Shown here one piece after another: positions 15,958-24,160 of a DNA stretch of 64,000 nt. The notes beneath the pieces are model-generated. The model made no database searches and was not told the DNA's origin. It was given only the letters and a program-made list of their open reading frames with translations. This stretch comes from CAITSH01 sp945892985 (GTDB lineage Bacteria; Pseudomonadota; Gammaproteobacteria; Burkholderiales; SG8-39): contig CAMDDU010000015.1 of NCBI GenBank assembly GCA_945892985.1, positions 1 through 64,000 on the forward strand, read 5' to 3'. Position 1 is the stretch's first letter, and every line of letters starts with the position of its first letter. Made by a program: the position numbers and the translations under genes.

Positions 15958-16596
15958 ATGAACCCGCAAAAACGCCACGCCATTTTCAGCCGACTGAAGG
16001 CCGCCAACCCGGCGCCACGCACCGAGCTTGAATACACCACGCCCTTTGAGCTGCTGATCGCGGTGATCCTGTCGGCACAGGCCACCGACAAGGGCGTGAA
16101 TCTCGCCACGCGCAAACTCTTTGCGGTGGCGCGCACGCCCCAGGCCATACACGCACTCGGATTAGACAAGCTGGAGAGCCACATCCGCACCATCGGCCTG
16201 TTTCATTCAAAGGCAAAACACATCATCGAGACCTGCCACCTGCTCCTTGCGCGCCACGATGGGGAAGTGCCGCAGACCCGCGAGCAACTCCAAGACCTGC
16301 CGGGCGTCGGACGCAAGACCGCCAACGTCATCCTCAACACCGCCTTCGGGCACCCGACCATCGCCGTAGACACGCACATATTCCGCGTCGCCAACCGTAC
16401 CGGCATCGCACCGGGAAAAAATGTCGACGCGGTAGAAAAACGCTTGCTTAAGTTTGTGGCCGATGAATTCAAGCTCGACGCCCACCACTGGCTGATCCTG
16501 CACGGTCGTTATGTGTGCAAGGCACGCACACCCGACTGTCCGTCCTGCGGCATCGCCGACTTATGCGAATTTCGCACCAAGACGGTGAAGGCTTAA
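15958..16596 (+). CDS. nth: Endonuclease III
   Basis: A 212-residue DNA glycosylase/AP lyase for oxidised pyrimidines. The helix-hairpin-helix LPGVGRKTANVI carries the catalytic Lys, and VDTHIFRVANR carries the catalytic Asp. The C-terminal cluster C-x6-C-x2-C-x5-C (CKARTPDCPSCGIADLC) binds a 4Fe-4S centre. Start set at ATG 15958 (MNPQKRH); an open extension upstream to 15820 crosses the rnfB terminator and is not credible. Confidence 0.95.
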   Translation: MNPQKRHAIFSRLKAANPAPRTELEYTTPFELLIAVILSAQATDKGVNLATRKLFAVARTPQAIHALGLDKLESHIRTIGLFHSKAKHIIETCHLLLARHDGEVPQTREQLQDLPGVGRKTANVILNTAFGHPTIAVDTHIFRVANRTGIAPGKNVDAVEKRLLKFVADEFKLDAHHWLILHGRYVCKARTPDCPSCGIADLCEFRTKTVKA

Positions 16597-16599
16597 AAT

Positions 16600-16773
16600 C
16601 GGTGAAGGCGTGAATGAGTGAAAAGTGACAGAACCAAACACCCCCTTCACGCCTTCACGCCTTCACTCCTTCACTCCTTCACTCCTTCACTCCTTCACAC
16701 CTTCACACCTTCACACCTTCACGCCTTCACGCCTTCACGCCTTCACTCCTTCACGCCTTCACTCCTTCACTCC
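16600..16773. repeat. Octamer tandem repeat TTCACNCC x16 with short inverted arm
   Basis: Bases 16646-16773 are exactly 16 uninterrupted copies of an 8-bp unit TTCACNCC, where N is G, T or A. Two to three copies of the complement (GGCGTGAA-like) lie at 16601-16622, so the transcript can fold back. The array ends four bases before the DUF1841 start codon. Eight-base units change frame on gain or loss, but the gene start is downstream, so an effect on translation initiation rather than coding is more likely. Confidence 0.95.
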
Positions 16774-16777
16774 AAAA

Positions 16778-17203
16778 ATGTTCAATCCCAGCCGCGACGA
16801 AGTGCGCAATTTCTTTTTCGACCTGTGGGCCAAATACCGCGGGCAAGCGCCGCTGGAAGGCCTGGAGACCACCGCACTCGATATCGTGCTGCGTCACCCC
16901 GAATACCACGCCATCCTCGATGATCGCGCCCGCTATGGCACGCATGAATGGACACCACAGGACGGCCAGACCAATCCCTTCCTGCATTTCTCGCTGCATC
17001 TCGCGGTCGCCGAACAACTGAACATAGACCAGCCGCCGGGGATCAGGGCCGAATTCGAGCGCCTGCAGTCGGTCATGGGCGAACGCCACGACGCTGAGCA
17101 CGCCGTGCTCGACTGCCTCGGGGAAACAGTATGGAAAGCCCAGCGCGAAGGCAGCGGACCGGATGCCGAAGCCTATCTGGATTGCCTCAGGCGCAAGGCC
17201 TGA
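16778..17203 (+). CDS. DUF1841 family protein
   Basis: A 141-residue cytosolic protein of unknown function, typical of Betaproteobacteria. Recognisable segments are FNPSRDEVRNFFFDLWAKYRG at the start, IVLRHPEYH, NPFLHFSLHLAVAEQ, and a C-terminal ERHDAEHAVLDCLGETVW...YLDCLRR. The start is the ATG at 16778; the frame is open further upstream only because the octamer array has no stops in that frame. No Shine-Dalgarno sequence precedes it, because the repeat abuts the start. Confidence 0.8.
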   Translation: MFNPSRDEVRNFFFDLWAKYRGQAPLEGLETTALDIVLRHPEYHAILDDRARYGTHEWTPQDGQTNPFLHFSLHLAVAEQLNIDQPPGIRAEFERLQSVMGERHDAEHAVLDCLGETVWKAQREGSGPDAEAYLDCLRRKA

Positions 17204-17250
17204 AATCGCCGGTCGACTGGAAAAATCCAGCGGCCAAAAACACTGGACAA

Positions 17251-17280
17251 AAAAAGGGCCGGAGAAACCGGCCCTTTTTA
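17251..17280. terminator. Bidirectional terminator between DUF1841 and cytochrome genes
   Basis: A 12-bp perfect stem AAAAAGGGCCGG / CCGGCCCTTTTT with a five-base loop lies between convergent genes. The A-run and T-run flanks make it work in both directions. Confidence 0.9.
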
Positions 17281-17353
17281 TCGTCTTGCTTATCGTCTGG
17301 CCGCCCTGGCGGCCCGCCTACTCTGGCTCTGGCTCTGACGCTGACTCTAACAC

Positions 17354-17707
17354 TTAGTGCCCGCCGCCCTTAAAGCGCGTGAGCGGCACAATATGCAGCG
17401 CACCCGTCCGCGACGAGAAATAGGCGGCAAGGTCTTCCATATCCTGGCGCGACAGATTCGTCACCTGACCGGACATGATGGCGTTCTTGCGCGTGCCGCT
17501 CTTGTAGTCGCTCAACACCTTGTAAAGGTAATCCTTGTGCTGGCCGGCGAGCTTGGGGAAATCGGGGCCAACAGGCGTGTTGCCATCCGCGCCATGGCAG
17601 GCCGCGCAAGGTGTGGATTTCTTCTGGCCTTCGGCGGCATTGCCCGCGGCATGAACCGGGGCGCACAGCGCCAGCGCGCCGAGCAGGAAAAGAGCTTGTT
17701 TGATCAT
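17354..17707 (-). CDS. Small periplasmic cytochrome c (c553 type)
   Basis: A 117-residue class I cytochrome c. Signal peptide MIKQALFLLGALALCAPVHAAG, haem motif CAACH at about residue 34, conserved DFPKLAGQ(H) and the axial Met in NAIMSGQ near residue 83. It starts at ATG 17707. It forms a pair with the cytochrome encoded 13 bases upstream and probably shuttles electrons in the periplasm. Confidence 0.88.
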   Translation of the reverse strand: MIKQALFLLGALALCAPVHAAGNAAEGQKKSTPCAACHGADGNTPVGPDFPKLAGQHKDYLYKVLSDYKSGTRKNAIMSGQVTNLSRQDMEDLAAYFSSRTGALHIVPLTRFKGGGH

Positions 17708-17720
17708 GATTGGTTCCCGG

Positions 17721-18050
17721 TCAGTTCTTGTGCGAGGCGTAGTAAGCGGCAAGGTCGGCCATATCCTGATCCGACAGTCCGCGCGCGATGCCGCGCATGC
17801 TCGGATGGCTGCGGTCACCCGTTTTGTAGGCCTGCAGCGCCTTGACAATATAGCCCTCCGACTGGCCGGAAATCATCGGCACATGATAGACATCGGGGAA
17901 CGCGGTCTTGTAGTAAGGCACGCCGTGGCAACCAATGCACATGGCGATTTTGTTGTTCTTGGCCGCCTCGGCGTTGCCCTTCAGGGCGTCCTGGGCAAGG
18001 GCAGCGGAACTGCCGGCCAGCAACGCGAATAAAAACAGGATTTTCTTCAT
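17721..18050 (-). CDS. Small periplasmic cytochrome c
   Basis: A 109-residue cytochrome c with signal peptide MKKILFLFALLAGSSAALAQ, haem motif CIGCH, the VPMISGQSEGYIVKAL segment and an axial Met in HPSMRGIARGLSDQDMADLAAYY. ATG at 18050. Same family as the next gene and probably co-transcribed. The two may be donor/acceptor partners or halves of a diheme c4-like pair. Confidence 0.88.
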   Translation of the reverse strand: MKKILFLFALLAGSSAALAQDALKGNAEAAKNNKIAMCIGCHGVPYYKTAFPDVYHVPMISGQSEGYIVKALQAYKTGDRSHPSMRGIARGLSDQDMADLAAYYASHKN

Positions 18051-18174
18051 TGGGTCGCTCGGAATATATAAAAAGGGGAAACCGGGTTCAGCCTGCCCGC
18101 TCAAAAGGGCGTCTTAAAAACCGTTCAGGGTATCCAGGGTCGCGCGGGTGCTTGAAAACATGTGGATTTTACCG

Positions 18175-18915
18175 TTAATCGGCGCCCCGGTCAAAACCGG
18201 ACTGCAGCGCCGATGTGGGCCGCGGCAGGCAGGACCTCACCCCCGCCGCCACCGCCCGCGCGAAAGCGCGCCGCTGTGCCGGATCGGCCACCCGCAACTC
18301 CTCGTCGCGGTTGACAATCACCCCCGCCTCGATCAGCAGCGCCGCCTGCTGCGCCGTCTTGAGCACCACCAGGTTGTCGTAATAATGCACGCCGTTGCGC
18401 CGGTCGGCATAAGGCTTCATTTCACCGGCGATACGCTCGGCATGATGCGGTGAATGGGCGAAGCCGCCCGATTGCAGCGCCGCGCCAATGCCCGATGCGC
18501 AGGCGAGGCTTTGCGCCTGCCGCGGATTTTTTCCCGATATGAACAGCGAATAGCCGGCGTAGCGGTCGCTGAACAGTCTCTGCACACCGCCATAATCCCA
18601 GGTCTGCAAAAAATGTGGCTGCACCGAATCGTGGTGTACCGACAGCAGTAAGGCCACCCCGCGCGCGGCGCGGCTGCGATCGCTCAGCCTTACCATGCCG
18701 CCGTCCCCGCCTATCACCCTTGGCTGGAGCCCCTCACCTTGCAGCGCCGCAGCGATATCGCGCGCGAGGTCGAGGTTGAATTCAAATTCGGCGCGCCCTC
18801 GTGCGCTGGTCGCGCCCGGCGCGCCGGCATAGTGGCCGACATCAACGGCGACGGTCTGTGCGTCGGCCGGCGCGGCAACAAGGATCAACGCGAAAAAGGG
18901 GATGCGGTAGTGCAT
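18175..18915 (-). CDS. N-acetylmuramoyl-L-alanine amidase (Amidase_3)
   Basis: A 246-residue secreted cell-wall hydrolase. Signal peptide (MHYRIPFFALILVAAPADAQ) followed by the catalytic domain. Zinc ligands are visible in VDVGHYAG (His), EFEFNLDLA (Glu) and LSVHHDS (His), and the catalytic Glu in LIEAGVIVN. No AMIN or LysM domain is present, so it is shorter than AmiC. It starts at ATG 18915; the upstream extension runs through a heptamer repeat. Confidence 0.85.
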   Translation of the reverse strand: MHYRIPFFALILVAAPADAQTVAVDVGHYAGAPGATSARGRAEFEFNLDLARDIAAALQGEGLQPRVIGGDGGMVRLSDRSRAARGVALLLSVHHDSVQPHFLQTWDYGGVQRLFSDRYAGYSLFISGKNPRQAQSLACASGIGAALQSGGFAHSPHHAERIAGEMKPYADRRNGVHYYDNLVVLKTAQQAALLIEAGVIVNRDEELRVADPAQRRAFARAVAAGVRSCLPRPTSALQSGFDRGAD

Positions 18916-18929
18916 GGGACATTTTAGGG

Positions 18930-19020
18930 TGAATGGGAAATAGGAAAGGGTGAATCGGTAAAACCATACCCGAACCGGGCTCACCATTCCCCACCATTTC
19001 CCATTTCCCATTCACCATTC
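18930..19020. repeat. Heptamer repeat with inverted arms upstream of moxR
   Basis: A purine-rich arm (GGTGAAT, GGGAAAT, AGGAAAG, GGTGAAT units, 18930-18957) is followed after a spacer by a complementary pyrimidine arm (ATTCCCC, ATTTCCC, ATTTCCC, ATTCACC-type units, 18984-19020). Both arms are built of about 7-base units, so the region can fold into a long imperfect hairpin between the divergent amidase and moxR genes. Confidence 0.8.
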
Positions 19021-19071
19021 ACCGCTCCCCTCCCCGCTATAATGCCCGCTCCACTCCTTCCGGTATCCGTC

Positions 19072-19911
19072 ATGCGCTTCAACGGCTCAAGCACCTATGT
19101 TTCGACCGACGATCTCACGCTCGCGGTCAACGCCGCCATCACGCTGGGGCGCCCTCTGCTCATCAAGGGCGAACCGGGGACAGGCAAGACCAAACTGGCC
19201 GAGGAAGTCGCCGCTTCGCTTGGCATGCCGCTGCTCGAATGGCACGTCAAATCAACCACCAAAGCGCAGCAAGGCCTGTACGAATACGATGCCGTGTCAC
19301 GGCTGCGCGACTCGCAGCTTGGCGATCCGCGCGTCAAGGACATCGCCAATTACATCGTCAAGGGTACGCTGTGGCAGGCCTTCGCCGCCGACAAACCAGT
19401 GGTGCTGCTGATCGACGAGGTCGACAAGGCCGACATCGAATTCCCCAACGACTTGCTGCGCGAACTCGACCGCATGGAGTTTTTCGTCTACGAAACGCGC
19501 GAACTGGTGAAGGCCAGGCACCGCCCCATCGTATTCATCACATCCAACAACGAAAAAGAGCTCCCGGATGCATTTTTACGCCGCTGCTTTTTCCATTACA
19601 TCCGTTTTCCCGACAAGGATACGATGCAGCAAATCGTCGACGTACACTTCCCGGGCATCAAAAAGACCCTGCTACGCGAGGCGCTGGAGGTGTTTTTCGA
19701 AGTGCGCGAGGTGCCAGGCCTGAAGAAAAAGCCCTCCACTTCGGAACTGCTCGACTGGCTCAAGCTGCTGCTCGCCGAAGACATGCCGGCCGAGGCGCTG
19801 CGCTCCAAGGAGCGCAAGACCATCATCCCGCCGCTGCATGGCGCGCTGCTCAAGAACGAACAGGACGTGCACCTGTTTGAAAAGCTCTTGTTCATGACAC
19901 GCAACCGGTGA
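19072..19911 (+). CDS. MoxR-family AAA+ ATPase
   Basis: A 279-residue ATPase that probably acts as a chaperone with the VWA protein encoded next. Walker A GEPGTGKTK at about residues 33-41, Walker B VLLIDEVDKAD near 115, sensor-1 FITSNNEKELPDAF and sensor-2 arginines FLRRCFFHYI. I chose ATG 19072 (MRFNGSSTY); an in-frame ATG at 19042 adds ten residues. MoxR/VWA pairs help insert metals or mature complexes (for example the CoxD/CoxE pair); no such target is next to it. Confidence 0.88.
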   Translation: MRFNGSSTYVSTDDLTLAVNAAITLGRPLLIKGEPGTGKTKLAEEVAASLGMPLLEWHVKSTTKAQQGLYEYDAVSRLRDSQLGDPRVKDIANYIVKGTLWQAFAADKPVVLLIDEVDKADIEFPNDLLRELDRMEFFVYETRELVKARHRPIVFITSNNEKELPDAFLRRCFFHYIRFPDKDTMQQIVDVHFPGIKKTLLREALEVFFEVREVPGLKKKPSTSELLDWLKLLLAEDMPAEALRSKERKTIIPPLHGALLKNEQDVHLFEKLLFMTRNR

Positions 19912-20044
19912 ATGGTGGATAGGGAAATGGGGAATAGGAAATAGAAAATGGAAAAAGTCATCGCCGTTCGCGACGCCGTTCACCTTTCCCCATTTCCCAT
20001 TTCCCATTTCCCATTCCCTATTCCCCATTCCCCATTTCCCATTA
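19911..20044. repeat. Heptamer repeat with inverted arms between moxR and the VWA gene
   Basis: A GGGAAAT/GGAATAG-type arm at about 19919-19952 and a longer ATTTCCC/ATTCCCC-type arm at 19985-20044 are complementary. The right arm contains at least seven 7-base units with variants. The VWA gene starts 15 bases beyond it. Confidence 0.85.
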
Positions 20045-20058
20045 ACTAGGCAGCTGTC

Positions 20059-21234
20059 GTGTTGATCGACTTTTTCCTCAAACTAAGATCGGCCAAGCTG
20101 CCGGTTTCAATCAAGGAATATCTCACCCTTGTGGAAGGCCTGCAAAAGCACGTCATCGGCCCCTCGCTGGACGAGTTTTATTATTTTTCGCGTTTGGCGC
20201 TGGTCAAGGACGAGTCACACTTCGACAAATTCGACCGCGCCTTCGGCGAGTATTTCCGCAGTGCCGAACTGGCCACCGGTGACACCCCCGAGATCCCGCT
20301 CGAGTGGTTGCTGAAACAGGCGGAGCTCACGCTGTCGGCCGAGGAAAAAGCCCTGATCGAGGCCATGGGCGGCTGGGAAAAACTGATGGAGACATTGAAA
20401 AAACGTCTCGAGGAACAAAAGGAGCGCCATCAAGGCGGCAGCAAATGGATAGGCACGGCCGGCACCTCGCCCTTCGGTGCCTACGGCTACAACCCCGAGG
20501 GCGTGCGCATAGGCCAGAAGGAATCGCGCAATCGCAGCGCAGTCAAGGTCTGGGACCAGCGCGAATACAGCAACCTTGACGACAGCGTGGAGCTCGGAAC
20601 GCGCAACATCAAGGTGGCCTTGCGTCGGCTGCGCAAGTTCGCGCGCGAGGGCTCGCCCGACGAACTGGACCTCGACTCCACCATAGACCGCACCGCACGC
20701 AACGCCGGCTGGCTGGACCTCGCCATGCGGCCGGAGCGCCACAACGCCGTCAAGGTGCTGCTGTTCCTCGATATCGGCGGATCGATGGACGACCACGTCA
20801 AGCTATGCGAGGAAATGTTCTCCGCCGCCAAGAGCGAGTTCAAACACCTCGAGTATTTTTACTTCCACAACTGCCTCTACGACTATGTGTGGAAGGAAAA
20901 CCGCCGCCGTCACACCGAACGCATCCGCACCCGGGACATCTTGCACAAGTATGGCAATGACTACAAACTGATTTTCGTCGGCGACGCAACCATGAGCCCC
21001 TACGAAATCCTGCAACCGGGCGGCTCGGTCGAATACAGCAACGATGAGGCCGGCGCGGCATGGATGCAGCGCATGCTCAAGGTCTATTCAAAAGCGGCAT
21101 GGATCAATCCCGAGCCCGAGGAGATCTGGGGCTACCGGCAATCGATTGGGGTGCTGCGCGAAATCATGGGCGGGCGCATGTTCCCCGCGACCATCAACGG
21201 CCTTGAGCGCTGCATGCGCTCGTTGACAAAATAG
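20059..21234 (+). CDS. VWA-domain protein (CoxE-like)
   Basis: A 391-residue protein partnered with MoxR. The N-terminal helical region is followed by a von Willebrand A domain at about 230-390 beginning VLLFLDIGGSMDDH. The MIDAS motif is DxGxS rather than DxSxS, which I believe is usual in this subfamily. Other segments are RLRKFAREG, YFYFHNCLYDYVW and LIFVGDATMSPYEI. The start is a GTG at 20059, or a TTG one codon later, directly downstream of a repeat and with a poor ribosome-binding site. Confidence 0.82.
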   Translation: MLIDFFLKLRSAKLPVSIKEYLTLVEGLQKHVIGPSLDEFYYFSRLALVKDESHFDKFDRAFGEYFRSAELATGDTPEIPLEWLLKQAELTLSAEEKALIEAMGGWEKLMETLKKRLEEQKERHQGGSKWIGTAGTSPFGAYGYNPEGVRIGQKESRNRSAVKVWDQREYSNLDDSVELGTRNIKVALRRLRKFAREGSPDELDLDSTIDRTARNAGWLDLAMRPERHNAVKVLLFLDIGGSMDDHVKLCEEMFSAAKSEFKHLEYFYFHNCLYDYVWKENRRRHTERIRTRDILHKYGNDYKLIFVGDATMSPYEILQPGGSVEYSNDEAGAAWMQRMLKVYSKAAWINPEPEEIWGYRQSIGVLREIMGGRMFPATINGLERCMRSLTK

Positions 21235-21250
21235 CGAGCGGACATGCCTT

Positions 21251-21455
21251 AGCAGGTCCCCTCCCCCTTGGCGGGGCGAAGCCGGGGTTTCGCGGAGCAT
21301 GCCCCGCGCCGGCTGAGCGGTATCGGCCTACCGGCCGATACGCGCCCTGCAAGGGAGGGACAGGGAGAGGGGGAATCGTCGCAATTTATACTAACGCCAA
21401 TTCAGCCCACGTTCACCCTCTCCCCAACCCTCCCCCGTCAAGGGGGAGGGAGTAC
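21251..21455. repeat. Dispersed GC-rich intergenic repeats
   Basis: The 273-base gap 21235-21507 contains two copies of a repeat built around CCCTCCCCC ... GGGGGAGGG: one starting AGCAGGTCCCCTCCCCC (21251) and one as TTCACCCTCTCCCC ... CGTCAAGGGGGAGGGAGTAC (21412-21455). Related copies occur at 24051-24086 and 25764-25796. No gene is seen in the gap. Confidence 0.8.
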
Positions 21456-21507
21456 TCAGGTTTGCTCATCCATGTCGCGCTTTTACAAATGCGCGTAAGC
21501 GAAATCC

Positions 21508-23304
21508 CTATTCCATCTGTACCGGCGGCGCCACCTTGACGATTTCCTCGAAGGTGGTGAGACCGGCCGCCACCTTGGCCGCGCCGCTGATGCGCAAGGG
21601 CTTCATGCCCTCTTTGTAGGCCTGCTCGCGTATCTGCGCCAGATCCGCACCGTTGTGGATGATTTTTTTCACCGCGGGCGAGAGCAACAGAATCTCGTAA
21701 ATACCGACGCGGCCCTGGTAGCCGGTGTTGCGGCACTCCAGGCAACCGACCGGTTTGCAGATGTGTGTCGGACGTTTGGCTTTCCACGGTGCCACCAGGT
21801 CATCCCATGAAATATCTTCAGCACGGCCGCCCTCGTCATAGACCACCTTCTGCTTGCAGTGCTTGCACAACGTACGCACCAGGCGTTGCGCCATCACCCC
21901 GAGGATGGTCGAGTTGAGCAGGTAGGGCGGCACACCCAGGTCGAGCAAACGCGTAATCGCGGCGGCCGCATCGTTGGTATGCAGCGTGGAGAGCACCAGG
22001 TGACCGGTCAGCGCCGCCTGCACCGCCATCTCGGCGGTCTCCAGATCGCGGATCTCGCCGACCATGATGATGTCGGGGTCCTGGCGCATGAGCGCGCGCA
22101 CGCCGTCGGCAAAACCCAGGTCTATGCCGTGCGTCACCTGCATCTGGTTGAACGCCGGTTCGACCATTTCGATCGGATCTTCTATGGTGCAGACGTTGAC
22201 CTCGGGCACCGCCAGGGTCTTCAGCGTCGAATAAAGCGTGGTGGTCTTGCCCGAACCGGTGGGACCGGTCACCAGGATGATGCCGTGCGGCGCGGCGGTC
22301 ATCTTGCCCCAGCGCAGCTTGTCATCGTCGGAGAATCCCAGTGCGGCAAAATCCTTGACGATGACCTCGGGGTCGAACACCCGCATCACCAGTTTTTCGC
22401 CAAAGGCGGTCGGCATGGTCGACAGGCGCAACTCGACTTCCTGCCCGTCGGTGGTGCGCGTCTTGATGCGGCCGTCCTGCGGGCGGCGTTTTTCCACCAC
22501 ATCCATACGGCCAAGAATCTTGATACGGCTGGTCATGGCGGCCATCACCGCCGCCGGAATCTGGTAGACCGGATGCAGCACACCGTCGATGCGAAAGCGC
22601 ACCTCACCGACATCGCGCCGCGGCTCCATGTGAATGTCGCTGGCGCGCTGGTCAAAGGCGTATTGCCACAGCCAGTCGACAACATGCACGATGTGCTGGT
22701 CGTTGGCGTCGAACTGCTTTTCCTTGCCCATCTCGACCAGCTGTTCGAAATTGCCTATGCCCGAACGGCCGTCGCCCTTGTTCACCGCGCCCTTGATCGA
22801 CTTGGCGAGGTTGTAAAACTCCACCTGATAGCGCGCGATATCGTCCGGATTGGCGATGACGCGGCGGATATCGAGGCGCAGGATCTGCTTGAGCTCCTTC
22901 TCCCACTCCTTGACATAGGGCTGGCAGGTCGCGATCACCGCCTCGCGTGTGTTCACCTCGACCGGCAGGATCTTAAAGCGCGCGGCGTAGGCGTTGGACA
23001 TCACCGTGGTGACGGCGGAAAAATTTATTTTGAGCGGATCGATATGAAAATAAGTCTGCCCCACCCTGCCGGCGAGCCACTCGGTCAGCCACTCCAGGTG
23101 CATCACCTTGCCCGGCGGCTTGGGCGACTGCCACTTCATGTCGGCAATGAGATTGAGCGGGTGATAGTCGCCACGGTGCATGCGCCGCTCGGCAATGAGC
23201 TTGTCGGCCTCGGCGCGCCCGACAAAGCCGTCGTCCACCAAGCCGGCGAGGACCTCGCTGAGAGTCAGCCGGTGTTCGTCCACAGATTCGACGGCAAGCT
23301 TCAA
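21508..23304 (-). CDS. PilB/GspE-type secretion or pilus assembly ATPase
   Basis: A 598-residue ATPase of the GspE/PilB superfamily. The N-terminal region (about 1-185) resembles a T2SSE N-terminal domain. Downstream are an Asp box (ASDIHMEP), Walker A GPTGSGKTTTLYS, Walker B DPDIIMVGEIRD, the His box GHLVLSTLHTND and a CxxC...CxxC knuckle (CKHC, CLEC). The start is TTG at 23304 with GGGG about seven bases upstream; the nearby ATG is out of frame. No pilus or secretion genes are adjacent, and it is distinct from mshE. Which machine it serves is unknown. Confidence 0.85.
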   Translation of the reverse strand: MKLAVESVDEHRLTLSEVLAGLVDDGFVGRAEADKLIAERRMHRGDYHPLNLIADMKWQSPKPPGKVMHLEWLTEWLAGRVGQTYFHIDPLKINFSAVTTVMSNAYAARFKILPVEVNTREAVIATCQPYVKEWEKELKQILRLDIRRVIANPDDIARYQVEFYNLAKSIKGAVNKGDGRSGIGNFEQLVEMGKEKQFDANDQHIVHVVDWLWQYAFDQRASDIHMEPRRDVGEVRFRIDGVLHPVYQIPAAVMAAMTSRIKILGRMDVVEKRRPQDGRIKTRTTDGQEVELRLSTMPTAFGEKLVMRVFDPEVIVKDFAALGFSDDDKLRWGKMTAAPHGIILVTGPTGSGKTTTLYSTLKTLAVPEVNVCTIEDPIEMVEPAFNQMQVTHGIDLGFADGVRALMRQDPDIIMVGEIRDLETAEMAVQAALTGHLVLSTLHTNDAAAAITRLLDLGVPPYLLNSTILGVMAQRLVRTLCKHCKQKVVYDEGGRAEDISWDDLVAPWKAKRPTHICKPVGCLECRNTGYQGRVGIYEILLLSPAVKKIIHNGADLAQIREQAYKEGMKPLRISGAAKVAAGLTTFEEIVKVAPPVQME

Positions 23305-23522
23305 GTCATTCCCCTGTTATGAGTGTGGAATATAGCCGCCCTCGCCTCTGGCAGCAAGCAAGGCCGCCACGCTTTGCGCTCGCATTGCACGCGGATAGAC
23401 TTTACATCTTTACATTAGTCCGCACCTGCGCCATCCTTTGCCCCTGCCGTTTTACGGCTGCCGCTTTTACTTGTATTACCCCCATATTTTTACCACTTTT
23501 TAAACACTCAATTGGAGTCACC
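23305..23522. other. Divergent intergenic region, pilB-like / peroxiredoxin
   Basis: This 218-base gap must hold promoters for both flanking genes. The prx side is T-rich and ends with a clear GGAG ribosome-binding site seven bases before its ATG. I could not find a convincing -35/-10 pair or an OxyR-type dyad. Confidence 0.5.
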
Positions 23523-24029
23523 ATGACCATCAAAGCCGGAGAAACCTTGCCCGCAGGCAAGCTGACCGAAGCCCTCGAATTCGACGAAGTCGCGGGTTGC
23601 CCCCTCAACCCCAAGGAAGTCGACGTCAGCGAAGCGACCAAGGGCAAGAAGATCGTCATATTCGGCCTGCCCGGCGCCTACACCCCGACCTGCTCAGCCA
23701 AGCATGTGCCCGGCTATGTGGCCAACTACGACAAGCTCCTCGCCAAGGGCGTGAGCGAAATCTGGTGCGTCGCCGTGAATGACGCTTTCGTCATGGGCGC
23801 CTGGGGCCGCCAGCAAAAAGCCGGCGCCAAGGTACGCATGATGGGCGACGGCAGTGCCGTTTTCGCCAAGGCACTCGGCCTGGAACTCGACCTGACCGCC
23901 CGCGGCATGGGCATGCGCATGAATCGCTTTGCCATGATCGTTGACAACGGCGTGGTCAAGCACATCGCCGTCGAAGGCCCGGGCAAATTTGAAGTATCGA
24001 ATGCAGAGTCGATTCTGGAAAAGCTGTAA
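23523..24029 (+). CDS. Peroxiredoxin (Prx5/type II family)
   Basis: A 168-residue thiol peroxidase. The peroxidatic Cys lies in GLPGAYTPTCSAKHVPGY (PxxxT/SxxC motif). Further signatures are VSEIWCVAVNDAFVMGAWG, MMGDGSAVFAKALGL and RMNRFAMIVDNGVV. It should reduce hydrogen peroxide and alkyl peroxides with glutathione or glutaredoxin. ATG 23523 follows a strong GGAG site; the longer frame upstream is non-coding. Confidence 0.92.
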   Translation: MTIKAGETLPAGKLTEALEFDEVAGCPLNPKEVDVSEATKGKKIVIFGLPGAYTPTCSAKHVPGYVANYDKLLAKGVSEIWCVAVNDAFVMGAWGRQQKAGAKVRMMGDGSAVFAKALGLELDLTARGMGMRMNRFAMIVDNGVVKHIAVEGPGKFEVSNAESILEKL

Positions 24030-24117
24030 GAGACAATCCGTAGGCGAATAAGCAGGTCCCCTCCCCCGTCAATGGAGAGGGAGTACCACGCAAAAATCAT
24101 CAGCATTGCAGAACAAC

Positions 24118-24160
24118 AGGCTGGAAACCCGCGCCAGATGCGGGTTTCCAGCCTTTTCTT
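24118..24160. terminator. Terminator between prx and the HDAC-family gene
   Basis: A 15-bp perfect stem AGGCTGGAAACCCGC / GCGGGTTTCCAGCCT with a seven-base loop is followed by TTTTCTTT. It lies between convergent genes. Confidence 0.9.

Noticed and set aside
16646..16773. CRISPR-like array
   Set aside because: The unit is 8 bp and repeats directly without spacers; no cas genes nearby.
16625..17203. DUF1841 protein with a repetitive FTPSRLHS N-terminus
   Set aside because: The N-terminal part is only the translation of the octamer array; the family starts at the ATG at 16778.
21859..23322. Plus-strand 487-codon frame opposite the PilB-like gene
   Set aside because: Antisense shadow of a conserved ATPase, His/Arg-rich.
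23305..23522. OxyR site upstream of peroxiredoxin
   Set aside because: No ATAG-N7-CTAT-type spaced repeats could be found.
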